Assembly: GCA_002687775.1 (NCBI GenBank)
Contig: NZBF01000013.1
Coordinates: forward strand, 1 to 24,487
Source of the DNA: Nanobdellota archaeon
GTDB lineage: Archaea > Nanoarchaeota > Nanoarchaeia > Woesearchaeales > GW2011-AR9
Length of the DNA: 24,487 nucleotides
Reading direction: 5' to 3'
Position 1 is the first letter of the stretch, and each line of letters opens with the position of its first letter. The position numbers were made by a program, and so were the translations under genes. The notes below the pieces were generated by a model. That model did no database searches. It was not told the origin of the DNA and was given only the letters and a program-made list of their open reading frames with translations. Shown here piece by piece: positions 13,318 through 20,302 of this stretch.

Positions 13318-13847
13318 TAATTTAGTACAGAAGGCTCACAATTTGTTAATCTGAAGCTTCTAATACCTTGACATGTTGTACCATCGCCAAAATAAAATCC
13401 CATTAACTCTGCAATTTTGTTTATATCGACAAAATTCTTTATTGTAATTGGCTTTAATTTACTGCCATGGGGGTACCAAACAGTGGAAGAATTATTTTCT
13501 CTTTCAATCAAGTAGAGTGGACGCTCAAAAATTGTATTTGAAGGTACACATGAACGAATGTCTAGGTTTTGTTTAGAGGTTCTTCTAGTGGTTCTTTCCA
13601 AACAACTTTTTGCTTTATGAATTCCTTTGATTAAGAGATTAATCTCATCAAAATGGGATTTATTTGGTAAAAATCTTTTCGGAAGTGAAACATGAAAATC
13701 AGCTTTAACAGGACGTATAATTTCAGAACCATTCAAGTCGAGAATAACAATATCTCCGATAAAAATATTTATATTTTTTCTAATTTCTTTGTAAATAGTT
13801 ACTTCAAAACAATCTTTTAGATCTCTTAATTTAGTTGTAATTTTCAT
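13260..13847 (-). CDS. LAGLIDADG homing endonuclease, N-terminal part
   Basis: First half of a free-standing two-motif homing endonuclease. The ATG at 13847 has a purine-rich GGAAGTAAG just upstream; the ATG at 13862 is possible, and codons further upstream lie in the structured leader. Residues 1-70 or so form an extra N-terminal domain with IFIGDIVILDLNGSEIIRP and FHVSLPKRFLP, which may bind DNA. The first motif is IAELMGFYFGDGTTCQG (residues about 145-160). The frame then reaches LEELGMGK and meets a stop after six more codons. At that point the sequence is G GGA AAG in phase, a classical -1 slippery heptamer. Slipping gives ...GMGK then DQCKVQIIYS..., a continuous 404-residue protein with correct spacing to motif 2. 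A single-base indel or sequencing error is the alternative. Confidence 0.8.
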   Translation of the reverse strand: MKITTKLRDLKDCFEVTIYKEIRKNINIFIGDIVILDLNGSEIIRPVKADFHVSLPKRFLPNKSHFDEINLLIKGIHKAKSCLERTTRRTSKQNLDIRSCVPSNTIFERPLYLIERENNSSTVWYPHGSKLKPITIKNFVDINKIAELMGFYFGDGTTCQGIRSFRLTNCEPSVLNYCLDVLEELGMGKTSVKFR

Positions 13848-14049
13848 TGTTCTTACTTCCATATTTTCATGCTTCAAAGCATGGAGTATATCGAAAAAGA
13901 AATTGTGAGCAGAACTCACAAAAAAGTTTTAGGTGCAAACCGATCACTTTTTGTTAAAAGTTTTGCGTGTCCTCTTTTTCATTACTTTAGAATTTACTTG
14001 TATATAAACTCTGTCCGCAGATGTCCAGTGGGTTTTTTGACCAGTGGCT
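13848..14049 (-). promoter_or_regulatory. Homing-endonuclease promoter and structured leader, copy 2
   Basis: This holds most of the gap between the endonuclease and 14162, and on the minus strand it is homologous to 6755-6947. In order: two CACTGG repeats (14046-14041 and 14030-14025, separated by 10 nt instead of 1), TTTATATA (14008-14001), a tiny ORF at 13982, nested stems GCAAA/TTTGC (13966-13962 with 13939-13935) and ACTTTT/AAAAGT (13961-13956 with 13951-13946), conserved CGGTTTGCA (13942-13934), stem TTGTGAG/CTCACAA (13921-13915 with 13909-13903), and stem CATGCTT/AAGCATG (13883-13877 with 13874-13868). The start codon is 20 nt further. Stem sequences differ from copy 1 while position and pairing are kept. 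Confidence 0.72.
13944..13982 (-). CDS. Possible basic leader peptide, 12 aa
   Basis: An ATG about 22 nt from the centre of the TTTATATA box opens MKKRTRKTFNKK and then TGA. It sits at the same place as the 22-codon frame of module 1 and has the same basic character. It overlaps the first stem of the leader, so translation would affect folding. Very short; translation unproven. Confidence 0.2.
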   Translation of the reverse strand: MKKRTRKTFNKK

Positions 14050-14132
14050 CATGAGCAAAGATTAAAAGTTTTAAACAGAACATCAAAAAAGACGTAAAAA
14101 TGTTCATTTGAAAGATTTCATTTACAGAAAAA

Positions 14133-14161
14133 CTTAAATAACTGAAAATAAACATTTCAGT
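14133..14161 (+). promoter_or_regulatory. TATA box and inverted repeat before the small membrane protein
   Basis: CTTAAATA (14133-14140) is centred 25 bp before the ATG at 14162. Directly after it, ACTGAAA (14141-14147) and TTTCAGT (14155-14161) form a 7-bp inverted repeat with a 7-bp spacer, covering the predicted transcription start. A repressor operator is possible; so is chance. Apart from leader copy 2 (to 14049), I see nothing else in 14050-14132 except a GCTCATGAGC palindrome at 14047-14056. Confidence 0.4.
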
Positions 14162-14353
14162 ATGGTTGATAAGAAGTGGGTTGCAGCACCGTTGAAGAAA
14201 ACGTTTATGTTATCTGCAATGTTGGGATTTATTGTTTCTGCCTATTGGGTATATCCTGCAAGTTTGAATTGGGGAATTGCATTTATGGTTGTATTTGCTG
14301 CGATGTTTGTTGCGTCGCTGGTGAGTGCTGAGAAGGGACCGGTTGTTGAGTAA
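14162..14353 (+). CDS. Small two-helix membrane protein, 63 aa
   Basis: Family not recognised by name. There are two hydrophobic segments, residues about 15-33 (FMLSAMLGFIVSAYWVYP) and 37-54 (NWGIAFMVVFAAMFVASL), linked by a short polar turn. The N-terminus is basic (DKKWVAAPLKK), suggesting it lies in the cytoplasm, and the tail is short. The start is supported by a TATA-like box at leaderless distance. The last 71 nt overlap the end of the convergent gene at 14283-14636. Codon use and membrane pattern make it look real; function unknown. Confidence 0.65.
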   Translation: MVDKKWVAAPLKKTFMLSAMLGFIVSAYWVYPASLNWGIAFMVVFAAMFVASLVSAEKGPVVE

Positions 14354-14636
14354 AATCAAACTTCTCCTTCGCTTTACTTTCTTTCAGGAAAACTACATGT
14401 GATGCTCTCTTTTCAAACAAAGCAATAGCTGTGTTTATAATTAGTTGTTCTTCACCCAAACCTTTCTTCTGTAATATCTGCTTCGCGTCAAAAATGCATT
14501 CCTCAAAAAGATGGTTATTTTTAATGCGGCAATCTTCTTCAACCTGGTGTTCTTCGTCTTTTGTAAGAAAGATTTCTTCCCATTGTGGATAATTAGATCC
14601 TTTAACGGTTTTTGGAAAAGTTTTGCTGAAGGTCAT
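14283..14636 (-). CDS. Hypothetical protein, 117 aa, coupled to the GNAT gene
   Basis: Not recognised. The ATG overlaps the stop of the acetyltransferase gene (ATGA), so it is translationally coupled. The first 90 residues are charged and mostly helical (TKDEEHQVEEDCRIKNNHLFEE, DAKQILQKKGLGEEQLIINTAIALFEKR). From about residue 94 the chain becomes a Gln/Pro/Ser/Thr-rich tail. That tail is the part overlapping the small membrane protein gene in antisense, so it probably arose by read-through into it and may not be structured. No membrane segment or metal motif. Its location suggests it works with, or modifies the role of, the acetyltransferase. Confidence 0.65.
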   Translation of the reverse strand: MTFSKTFPKTVKGSNYPQWEEIFLTKDEEHQVEEDCRIKNNHLFEECIFDAKQILQKKGLGEEQLIINTAIALFEKRASHVVFLKESKAKEKFDFTQQPVPSQHSPATQQTSQQIQP

Positions 14637-15298
14637 TGGAAATCTTTTACCATTAACGTTGTTTTGGTTCCATCTGCGTAAAAGGGTTCAATATCTACAA
14701 TTGGTAAGTAACCTAAAGAATCGTTCATTGCACGTATGTGGGGATCATTGGTGCAAAGGGTGAAAATATGCCTAACCTCTCGTTGACGCGCTTCTTCCGC
14801 TAAAGTCATGCTCAAATCACGAGCAACACCATTGCTTCTATGTTCAGGGTGTACAGCTGTTGCATATTTGATTATATCACCTGGCAGAACATTCGAAAAG
14901 GGGGCGTGCATGTATGATCGAATCTTACCTTCTTCAATAAATTTTTCTGGTAAGGTGTTAGAACAGGCACCACGTGCTAAAAACCCAAGAATAGCCAAGT
15001 CAACTTGGTAGTGGCTTGATTTATCTCTGAAATTACTGAAATTTATTGCTAAATCAAAAAGGGCTGCAAGAGACCCTGTGAGATCATCACTTACCAAGAA
15101 ACCAGCAATATCCTTACCTTCGTAAGCAACATGTAATGTTCGGTTATCTAGAGCATCTTTGATATCTTCCTCAGAATTTTTTTGTTCCGTTCCAGGTTGG
15201 ATTCTTTCAGAAAAACATGTCAAATATAAATCAACTAATTTATCTAAATCACCATCAGGTAAGGTTTCTCTGGTAACTTTCCGAATATCAACCATCAA
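14633..15298 (-). CDS. GNAT-family N-acetyltransferase
   Basis: Transfers an acetyl group from acetyl-CoA to an amine. The GNAT core is visible: LHVAYEGKDIAGFLVSDDL (strands 2-3), IIKYATAVHPEHRSNGVARDLSMTLAEEARQRE (residues about 150-182), which holds the acetyl-CoA loop in the form R-S-N-G-V-A, and HIFTLCTNDPHIRAMNDSLGYLPI, the C-terminal strand-helix with an Asn and Gly-Tyr. Substrate unknown. There are tandem ATGs at 15298 and 15295; the TATTTAAAATA box centred near 15320 (minus direction) fits the second slightly better. It is followed by the overlapping 117-residue gene. The stretch between strands 3 and 4 (about residues 75-145) is longer than in minimal GNATs. Confidence 0.85.
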   Translation of the reverse strand: MMVDIRKVTRETLPDGDLDKLVDLYLTCFSERIQPGTEQKNSEEDIKDALDNRTLHVAYEGKDIAGFLVSDDLTGSLAALFDLAINFSNFRDKSSHYQVDLAILGFLARGACSNTLPEKFIEEGKIRSYMHAPFSNVLPGDIIKYATAVHPEHRSNGVARDLSMTLAEEARQREVRHIFTLCTNDPHIRAMNDSLGYLPIVDIEPFYADGTKTTLMVKDFQ

Positions 15299-15350
15299 TT
15301 ATCAAAAATTGTTTTATTTAAAATACTTGTGCAATTGACCAATAAAGCAA

Positions 15351-15360
15351 TATTTATATA
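15351..15360 (+). promoter_or_regulatory. TATA box of the cpGTPase gene
   Basis: TATTTATATA is centred about 26 bp before the ATG at 15382, fitting leaderless transcription. The ATG at 15377 is in another frame. Confidence 0.5.
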
Positions 15361-15381
15361 TTTCTATCATAGGGTTATGGA

Positions 15382-16113
15382 ATGCCATCGTTCTGGAAAC
15401 ATGTCAATACAGTAATTCAAGAAGCAGACATTATCATTGAAGTACTTGACGCGCGGTCAATTGAAGAGACGAGAAACAGTGAAATTGAAGTGAAAGTTCA
15501 CAAATCGGGAAAGAAGTTACTTTTTGTGATAAATAAATGTGATTTAGTTAATAAGAAAAAAGTTGAAGAAATCAAAAGAACATTGAAACCATCAGTGTTT
15601 ATTTCAAGCACTGAACATTTAGGGACAACGATTTTAAAGAAAAAAATATTAGAAATGTCGCGTGGTAAAGATGTCATTGTTGGCATTTTAGGATATCCCA
15701 ACGTTGGGAAATCTTCATTGATTAACGCTTTATCTGGGAAAGGTGCTGCAAGAACATCTTCTCAGTCAGGATTTACGAAAGGGTTGCAGAAAATAAGAGT
15801 TGATAACAAAATAGTTGTGTTAGATACACCTGGTGTGTTTCCTAGAAAGGAAGATGATAAAAGTAAATATGGTCGAACTGGTTCGATTGATTATGCTACT
15901 ATTAAAGATCCGGAATTAGTAGCTTTGCGGTTGATTGAAAGTGAAATGGTCTTGTTCAAAAAACATTTTGAAGTTGACGGTGAAGATGCAGAAGAAGTTC
16001 TTGAACACATTGCAATCAAATTTAAGAAATTGTCAAGGGGTGGCAATCCTAATTTAGATACGGCAGGACGATTCGTGTTAAAAGAATGGCAGAAAGGGAA
16101 AATTATTCTTTGA
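15382..16113 (+). CDS. Circularly permuted ribosome-assembly GTPase (YlqF/Nog2-like)
   Basis: GTPase of the circularly permuted YlqF/RbgA/Nog2 class, implicated in large-subunit assembly. Motif order is G4-G5-G1-G2-G3: NKCDLV (G4, about residues 51-56), FISSTEH (G5, about 73-79), GYPNVGKSSLINAL (G1/Walker A, about 109-122), a Thr in SGFTKGLQ (G2), DTPGVF (G3, about 152-157). The N-terminus SFWKHVNTVIQEADIIIEVLDAR is the typical permuted start. The last part (from about 175) is a helical region with EHIAIKFKKLSRGGNPNLDTAGRFVLKEWQKGKI. The length of 243 is short for the class but has no missing core motif. It ends 11 nt inside the end of the convergent hef gene. Confidence 0.9.
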   Translation: MPSFWKHVNTVIQEADIIIEVLDARSIEETRNSEIEVKVHKSGKKLLFVINKCDLVNKKKVEEIKRTLKPSVFISSTEHLGTTILKKKILEMSRGKDVIVGILGYPNVGKSSLINALSGKGAARTSSQSGFTKGLQKIRVDNKIVVLDTPGVFPRKEDDKSKYGRTGSIDYATIKDPELVALRLIESEMVLFKKHFEVDGEDAEEVLEHIAIKFKKLSRGGNPNLDTAGRFVLKEWQKGKIIL

Positions 16114-18289
16114 CATATTCCTTTTCAATAACTTCAATCATTCTGTCAGATATCTTATCACCAACTTTGTCAACACTCATTAATTCTTCTTTACTTGCAT
16201 TAAGTACTTTTTTAACAGAACCAAATTTTTTCAATAATTCCTGTGCCAGGCTAACACCAATTGTAGGAAATGATGACACAATAAATTCTTGCTGCTCTTT
16301 GAGGGATAATGGTTTCCGATCGTGGTAACTAAAATCTCTTTCTTTATCTTGTTCTCTCTTAGCGATAACTGCAAGAACGCCGGCAGTATCTTGCGGATTC
16401 TTTGTATACATGACGGGGACACCAAAACTTATAGTAATCGAAGTAAGCATTCCCCTTATCGCATTTGGATGCACTTTACGAATAGAATAAATGTCTTCCT
16501 CACCTTCAATTATTAACAGACATCTTTCGAAATTCTTTTTCAAATCTCTCACCTGCGGAATTAACCGACCGTCAATAATGGAATGTACAAAATCAGGAAC
16601 AGTTTTCAATTCAACTCCCACTCGGCCGGAAAGTAAGTAATCTGCTGAAGAAAGCTGCTCTAATCGGACAGATAATCCAAGATCCATCAGTTGTTTAATA
16701 ATTGTGTTTCCTTTCTCGCGGTAATCAGCAACAACAAGAACTTGCTGCTCTTTTTCTAAGAATGGTTGTAATGTTGGTTGTTTTTCCAAAACAAATTCTT
16801 TCTTTATTTTTTCTAATGTACGATACATTCTTTTTTCTTTATGATGCGCACTCCATTTATAACCCACATCTCGAGTACCTTCAGTCATGAACATGATTAC
16901 TTGTCCTTTTTCCAACCGACCCGTTCTACCACGACGTTGAATTGATCGAATTGCAGAAGGCACTGGTTCGTAGAAAAAAACTTTGTCCACCTGTGGAATG
17001 TCAAGACCTTCCTCTCCCACACTGGTAGCGATAAGAACATTAAATAATCCGTTTGAAAATTTTTCAATTATTTCTTTTTGTTCTTTTTGCGTGGAACCTG
17101 TATTTCCTTTCTTTGTTTGACCAACAAATAAACTACCGCGAAATCCTTGGATGGATTCAAGAGTATCTAAGATTGATAAAGCAGAATCACGAAATTGAGT
17201 GAAAATCAAAATTTTACATCCTTCATTTTCCAACTCTTTGTCAACGTATTTTTTTAGTTCAATCAATTTTGGATGTTGGATATTTGCTTCATGTAACTTT
17301 TCAACAAACACGAAGGCCGATTTGAAATTCGTATCAATCACTAAATTTTTTACGGCTTTAACTTTTGATGTTCTCGATTCATCTTGAATTTTTTTCATGT
17401 ATTTGTATAAGGGTTGAATTCCCTGAGTTTCCAGAAGTTCAACAGCATGATGCACTTTCAATGCTTCAGCTAGTAATGAGATAGATTTCATCACAGTGAA
17501 ATCACGTTGACCAGAAGCCAATTTAGCATGTAAACTTCCCTGGAGTTTGAGAAGTTCAATTTTGTTTTCAGGGACGGGTATGAATAAATTTTCTTGAACT
17601 TGCCGTAATTTTGATTTTAGACAATCCGTTAAAAATTTTTGAATTTTTTTAAATTCATTTGGGAGTTTTACTTTAACCCATTCATGTTCAACTTCCTGAA
17701 CATATGGTTTCACATCGGGATCTTTCACCGTGCGTACTTCAACAGTTTCCACATGTAAGTTCTGGCACACTTCCTTAATTTTTTCAAGGTCACTTCCTGG
17801 ACTTGCCGTTAATGCAAGAATGCGGGCATACTGAGCCGTTTTTTCATATTGTTTAGCAATCCACACGTAGGCATAATTACCCGTCGCGTGATGGGCTTCA
17901 TCGAAAGTTAGTAGGCTCACTTCAGCTAAATTAATCTGTTTGTTAATAATATCATTTTCTAAGCCTTGTGGTGTCGATACAACAATTTGGGCTGTTTTCC
18001 ACATTTCTGCACGTTTTTTTGGAGCCACACTTCCCGTGAATAAAACTATGTTCTCTGGGTTGACATCTAGATGTTTTTGAAATGATTGAACATGCTGCTC
18101 GCATAATGGTTTCGTAGGCGCGAGAATAAGAATTTTTGAATTTGGGTACATTTGTAACCGTTGCGCTGCCAGTAAGAATGCCACGGCAGTTTTCCCCATA
18201 CCTGTTGGAAGAACAACTAACGTGTTTTTCCTCGTCGTCGTTGCAAGAATTGTTTCCTGGTATAAACGAGGAGTGAAATCTTTAATCAT
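16103..18289 (-). CDS. hef: Hef-type helicase/XPF nuclease
   Basis: Archaeal Hef: SF2 helicase joined to an XPF/Mus81 nuclease, acting on stalled forks and branched DNA. Helicase: LPTGMGKTAV (residues about 27-36), STPQGLEND, DEAH (130-133), ALTASPG, FTQFRDSA, TSVGEEGLDIPQ, QRRGRTGR (motif VI). Nuclease: VVADYREKGNTIIKQL, SADYLLSG, then VELKTVPDFVHSIIDGRL. The motif normally reads ERKxxxD; here Arg is Leu561 (codon 16607-16609), while Glu560, Lys562 and Asp566 remain. The C-terminus has the helix-hairpin-helix pair (FPTIGVSLAQELLKKFGSVKKVLNAS, LMSVDKVGDKISDRMIEVI). The length of 728 is normal. The TATA box at 18312-18319 fits this ATG. Whether the R-to-L change lowers nuclease activity is open. 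Confidence 0.95.
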   Translation of the reverse strand: MIKDFTPRLYQETILATTTRKNTLVVLPTGMGKTAVAFLLAAQRLQMYPNSKILILAPTKPLCEQHVQSFQKHLDVNPENIVLFTGSVAPKKRAEMWKTAQIVVSTPQGLENDIINKQINLAEVSLLTFDEAHHATGNYAYVWIAKQYEKTAQYARILALTASPGSDLEKIKEVCQNLHVETVEVRTVKDPDVKPYVQEVEHEWVKVKLPNEFKKIQKFLTDCLKSKLRQVQENLFIPVPENKIELLKLQGSLHAKLASGQRDFTVMKSISLLAEALKVHHAVELLETQGIQPLYKYMKKIQDESRTSKVKAVKNLVIDTNFKSAFVFVEKLHEANIQHPKLIELKKYVDKELENEGCKILIFTQFRDSALSILDTLESIQGFRGSLFVGQTKKGNTGSTQKEQKEIIEKFSNGLFNVLIATSVGEEGLDIPQVDKVFFYEPVPSAIRSIQRRGRTGRLEKGQVIMFMTEGTRDVGYKWSAHHKEKRMYRTLEKIKKEFVLEKQPTLQPFLEKEQQVLVVADYREKGNTIIKQLMDLGLSVRLEQLSSADYLLSGRVGVELKTVPDFVHSIIDGRLIPQVRDLKKNFERCLLIIEGEEDIYSIRKVHPNAIRGMLTSITISFGVPVMYTKNPQDTAGVLAVIAKREQDKERDFSYHDRKPLSLKEQQEFIVSSFPTIGVSLAQELLKKFGSVKKVLNASKEELMSVDKVGDKISDRMIEVIEKEYVKE

Positions 18290-18311
18290 ATCAAATTTCA
18301 GAATCGTATTC

Positions 18312-18319
18312 TATATAAA
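18312..18319. promoter_or_regulatory. Shared TATA box, hef / JAMM gene
   Basis: TATATAAA, with palindromic core TATATA, is about 26 bp from the hef ATG (18289, minus) and 28 bp from the JAMM gene ATG (18344, plus). It is the only good TATA candidate in the 54-bp divergent gap, so it may serve both genes. Confidence 0.45.
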
Positions 18320-18343
18320 GATTAAGATAATGCAATACTCGTA

Positions 18344-18910
18344 ATGGATATTGAAGATTTAAAGGAAGATTGGAAGAAAGCTGAAGAAGAATTGCTTGAT
18401 GGAAAGGAAGGATTGGAAGCGTGGAAGAGAATTTTATTATTGATAAGTGGAGTTTTGGTTGTTCTTCTGATGCTTAGTTATGTCTTAGTATCCTGGCCAC
18501 TTGGAGATATTATCGCAGGGAAGTTAGTAAGTTCAGTCATTGATGATGAGTTTTCCATTATTGTTGATGATGTCACAGTTGAGTTTTCTGAAGAATCATT
18601 GAAAGAGTTACAACAACAATTTCTTGATAATGAAGGACAGGAATTTTCTGTTTGTTTGCTTGGAAATGTTAATGGAAATGAATTTATGATATCTGAAATA
18701 TTTCAACCAGTCATCCATGAGCAATCATTCAGTCATGTTTCCTCAGAACCGTGTCCAGCTTCCGCATTGATTCACTTACATTCACATCCGCACAAACGAT
18801 GTATTCCAAGTGAGCAAGATTTGTTGACATTTCAATCTTTTAAATCTGTGCGTGAGAATGCATTGATGATTGTGATGTGTGAGAAGGAAAGGTTTACTGT
18901 TGTTAACTAG
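18344..18910 (+). CDS. Membrane-anchored JAMM/JAB1-MPN metalloprotease-like protein
   Basis: Possible zinc isopeptidase or peptidase. The N-terminal acidic region (DIEDLKEDWKKAEEELLDGKEG) is followed by one hydrophobic helix, about residues 28-50 (RILLLISGVLVVLLMLSYVLVSW). The C-terminal domain carries the full JAMM signature: Glu in MISEIF, then HSHP with the second His followed by ten residues and Asp (HLHSHPHKRCIPSEQD). Archaeal JAMM proteins can cut ubiquitin-like (SAMP) conjugates; a membrane-anchored catalytic domain suggests a different or surface-linked substrate. With an acidic N-terminus, topology is uncertain. The gene is divergent from hef with a shared TATA box, and it overlaps the next convergent gene by 8 nt. 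Confidence 0.82.
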   Translation: MDIEDLKEDWKKAEEELLDGKEGLEAWKRILLLISGVLVVLLMLSYVLVSWPLGDIIAGKLVSSVIDDEFSIIVDDVTVEFSEESLKELQQQFLDNEGQEFSVCLLGNVNGNEFMISEIFQPVIHEQSFSHVSSEPCPASALIHLHSHPHKRCIPSEQDLLTFQSFKSVRENALMIVMCEKERFTVVN

Positions 18911-19199
18911 GCAATTCTTGCTTACCACGTAAAGTGATAATTCCTTCTTGTTTGTCTAAACTCACTGAAGTTAAGTTGTTTACCACCAGATCATTTCCAG
19001 CTAAATAATAAGAAACGTTACGTAATTCTCTCAAACGAACCTTTTCAGTGGAAGGAAATTCTTCAACATGAAATGGTACTTTTGCTTTCAAATGAGGATT
19101 GTTATCCTTAAAGAAACTAATCATAGCAATCCAACTTTCATGATTACTTGACGTTGGACGTCTTCCAATCATGACACTTTTTGCTTCAATTGTTGTCAT
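18903..19199 (-). CDS. Hypothetical protein, 98 aa
   Basis: Not recognised. Soluble, with a basic N-terminal part (MTTIEAKSVMIGRRPTSSNHESW), a helix around IAMISFFKDNNPHL and a strand-rich C-terminal half (KVRLRELRNVSYYLAGNDLVVNNLTSVSLDKQEGIITLRGK). It is the last gene of a three-gene run on this strand; the upstream gene stops 3 nt before its ATG. The 3' end overlaps the JAMM gene by 8 nt. Codon use is like its neighbours. Possibly linked to the two membrane proteins upstream; no direct clue to function. Confidence 0.6.
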   Translation of the reverse strand: MTTIEAKSVMIGRRPTSSNHESWIAMISFFKDNNPHLKAKVPFHVEEFPSTEKVRLRELRNVSYYLAGNDLVVNNLTSVSLDKQEGIITLRGKQELPS

Positions 19200-19202
19200 A
19201 AC

Positions 19203-19556
19203 CTACTTATAGAAGTCTTTACTTTTAAATATTCCGATAATTTTTTTCTTATGAAGGTAATAACTTACCAATGCTGTTCCAAAAAAGAGTATTAACACCA
19301 TTGTACGTGATACTCTAAATGACGCTATTACATAGCCAAAAATGAATGCAAGGATGATAAAGACAAAAGGAAAAATGGGTTCAGTTCTCTTCTTAACATA
19401 CAATGTGCGACCACCAAGAAAACCGCTTAAGAGAATGATTACGTAAGCAAGACGGGGTGCTTCAGTTAATAATGAAATAAGTAAACCTACTGCTAGAAAA
19501 AACGTTGCAAGAAGTTCTACCCAGTGCTCTTTAACATTAACCAATTTTTCCCTCAT
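19203..19556 (-). CDS. Four-helix membrane protein, 117 aa
   Basis: Family not recognised. Four hydrophobic segments: about residues 13-31 (VELLATFFLAVGLLISLL), 36-52 (LAYVIILLSGFLGGRTL), 61-80 (IFPFVFIILAFIFGYVIASF) and 84-101 (TMVLILFFGTALVSYYLH). Basic residues at both ends (MREKLVNVKEHW and HKKKIIGIFKSKDFYK) suggest both termini are cytoplasmic. The start overlaps the end of the M50-like gene by 20 nt, so the two are probably translationally coupled and may form a complex. Confidence 0.65.
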   Translation of the reverse strand: MREKLVNVKEHWVELLATFFLAVGLLISLLTEAPRLAYVIILLSGFLGGRTLYVKKRTEPIFPFVFIILAFIFGYVIASFRVSRTMVLILFFGTALVSYYLHKKKIIGIFKSKDFYK

Positions 19557-20274
19557 ACATTGTGTAAAATAATAACCAAATAAGGATTCCTATTGCTAAC
19601 CCACCGAGCATTGTCCAAATTATGGTAGTGAAGAAAATTAAGATGCTGATGCCCACTAAAACACCATACGAAAAGAAGTAGGTTAATCTGCTGGAAAAGA
19701 ACCCAGTCATGCCATCAAGTTTAGGTAGTGGTAATGCTATCGTAAGTGCAAGAATAATATTCATGAATAAACCCTTGTGCAAGAACCAACTTTCTGGATT
19801 GAATGAAAGTAATATTTTGAAAATGACAGCAAGTAAGATGTTAGCTAAACTTCCTGAATAGGCAATAATTCCCTGCTCCCAGTAATTAAAACCGTATCTG
19901 AACTCGCCTAATCGATGGCGAACCATCATTGCCATGGCAATTCCACCAGGAAGAAGAATTGGCACATATCCCTGGGAAATGAACACCAAGACTAGACTAA
20001 TAATGAGACCTGCCCACCATAACATAAATGTTGAATTGAATCCGAAAGCGAACCCTGTGATTTTTTGTACAGAAACTCGGAAGAATAATGCAATCAAAGC
20101 AAGCAGAATAGCCAAAACAAGATGAGTGAACCCTAAACCTGCATCCAAACTTTCGATTCCCCAATCACGAAAAGTAAATATGAAACCAGTAAATAAGGTA
20201 ACAATAAGTAATTGAATTATTTCTTGTTTCTCGAAACGAAAATATTTCTTAGTACGTGCAATGAGTTCCTGCAT
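19537..20274 (-). CDS. Polytopic membrane protein, M50/site-2-protease-like, no HExxH
   Basis: At least six membrane segments over 245 residues. The C-terminal half resembles the site-2 protease (M50) fold: GIIAYSGSLANILLAVIF matches the conserved AGPlaNlllA region, and IALPLPKLDGMTGFFSSR matches the NLLPiPpLDGg motif that carries the metal-binding Asp. The first motif, HExxH, is not present; FTHLVLAILLALIALF lies where it might be expected and has only one His. So this is a probable inactive or altered member rather than a standard protease. Start ATG 20274 has a CTTAAATACC box at leaderless spacing. It leads the run 20274-18903 and overlaps the next gene by 20 nt. Confidence 0.65.
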   Translation of the reverse strand: MQELIARTKKYFRFEKQEIIQLLIVTLFTGFIFTFRDWGIESLDAGLGFTHLVLAILLALIALFFRVSVQKITGFAFGFNSTFMLWWAGLIISLVLVFISQGYVPILLPGGIAMAMMVRHRLGEFRYGFNYWEQGIIAYSGSLANILLAVIFKILLSFNPESWFLHKGLFMNIILALTIALPLPKLDGMTGFFSSRLTYFFSYGVLVGISILIFFTTIIWTMLGGLAIGILIWLLFYTMYEGKIG

Positions 20275-20292
20275 AACTCAAGAAAGGAGTTA

Positions 20293-20302
20293 TGGTATTT
20301 AA
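20293..20302 (-). promoter_or_regulatory. TATA box of the M50-like operon
   Basis: CTTAAATACC on the minus strand is centred near 20298, about 24-25 bp before the ATG at 20274. It overlaps the stop codon of the THUMP gene, so the operon likely has its own leaderless promoter. Confidence 0.45.

Noticed and set aside
13848..13919. Upstream extension of the module 2 endonuclease to 13919
   Set aside because: The extra residues would be encoded by the conserved leader hairpins, and the aligned region in module 1 is non-coding in that frame.
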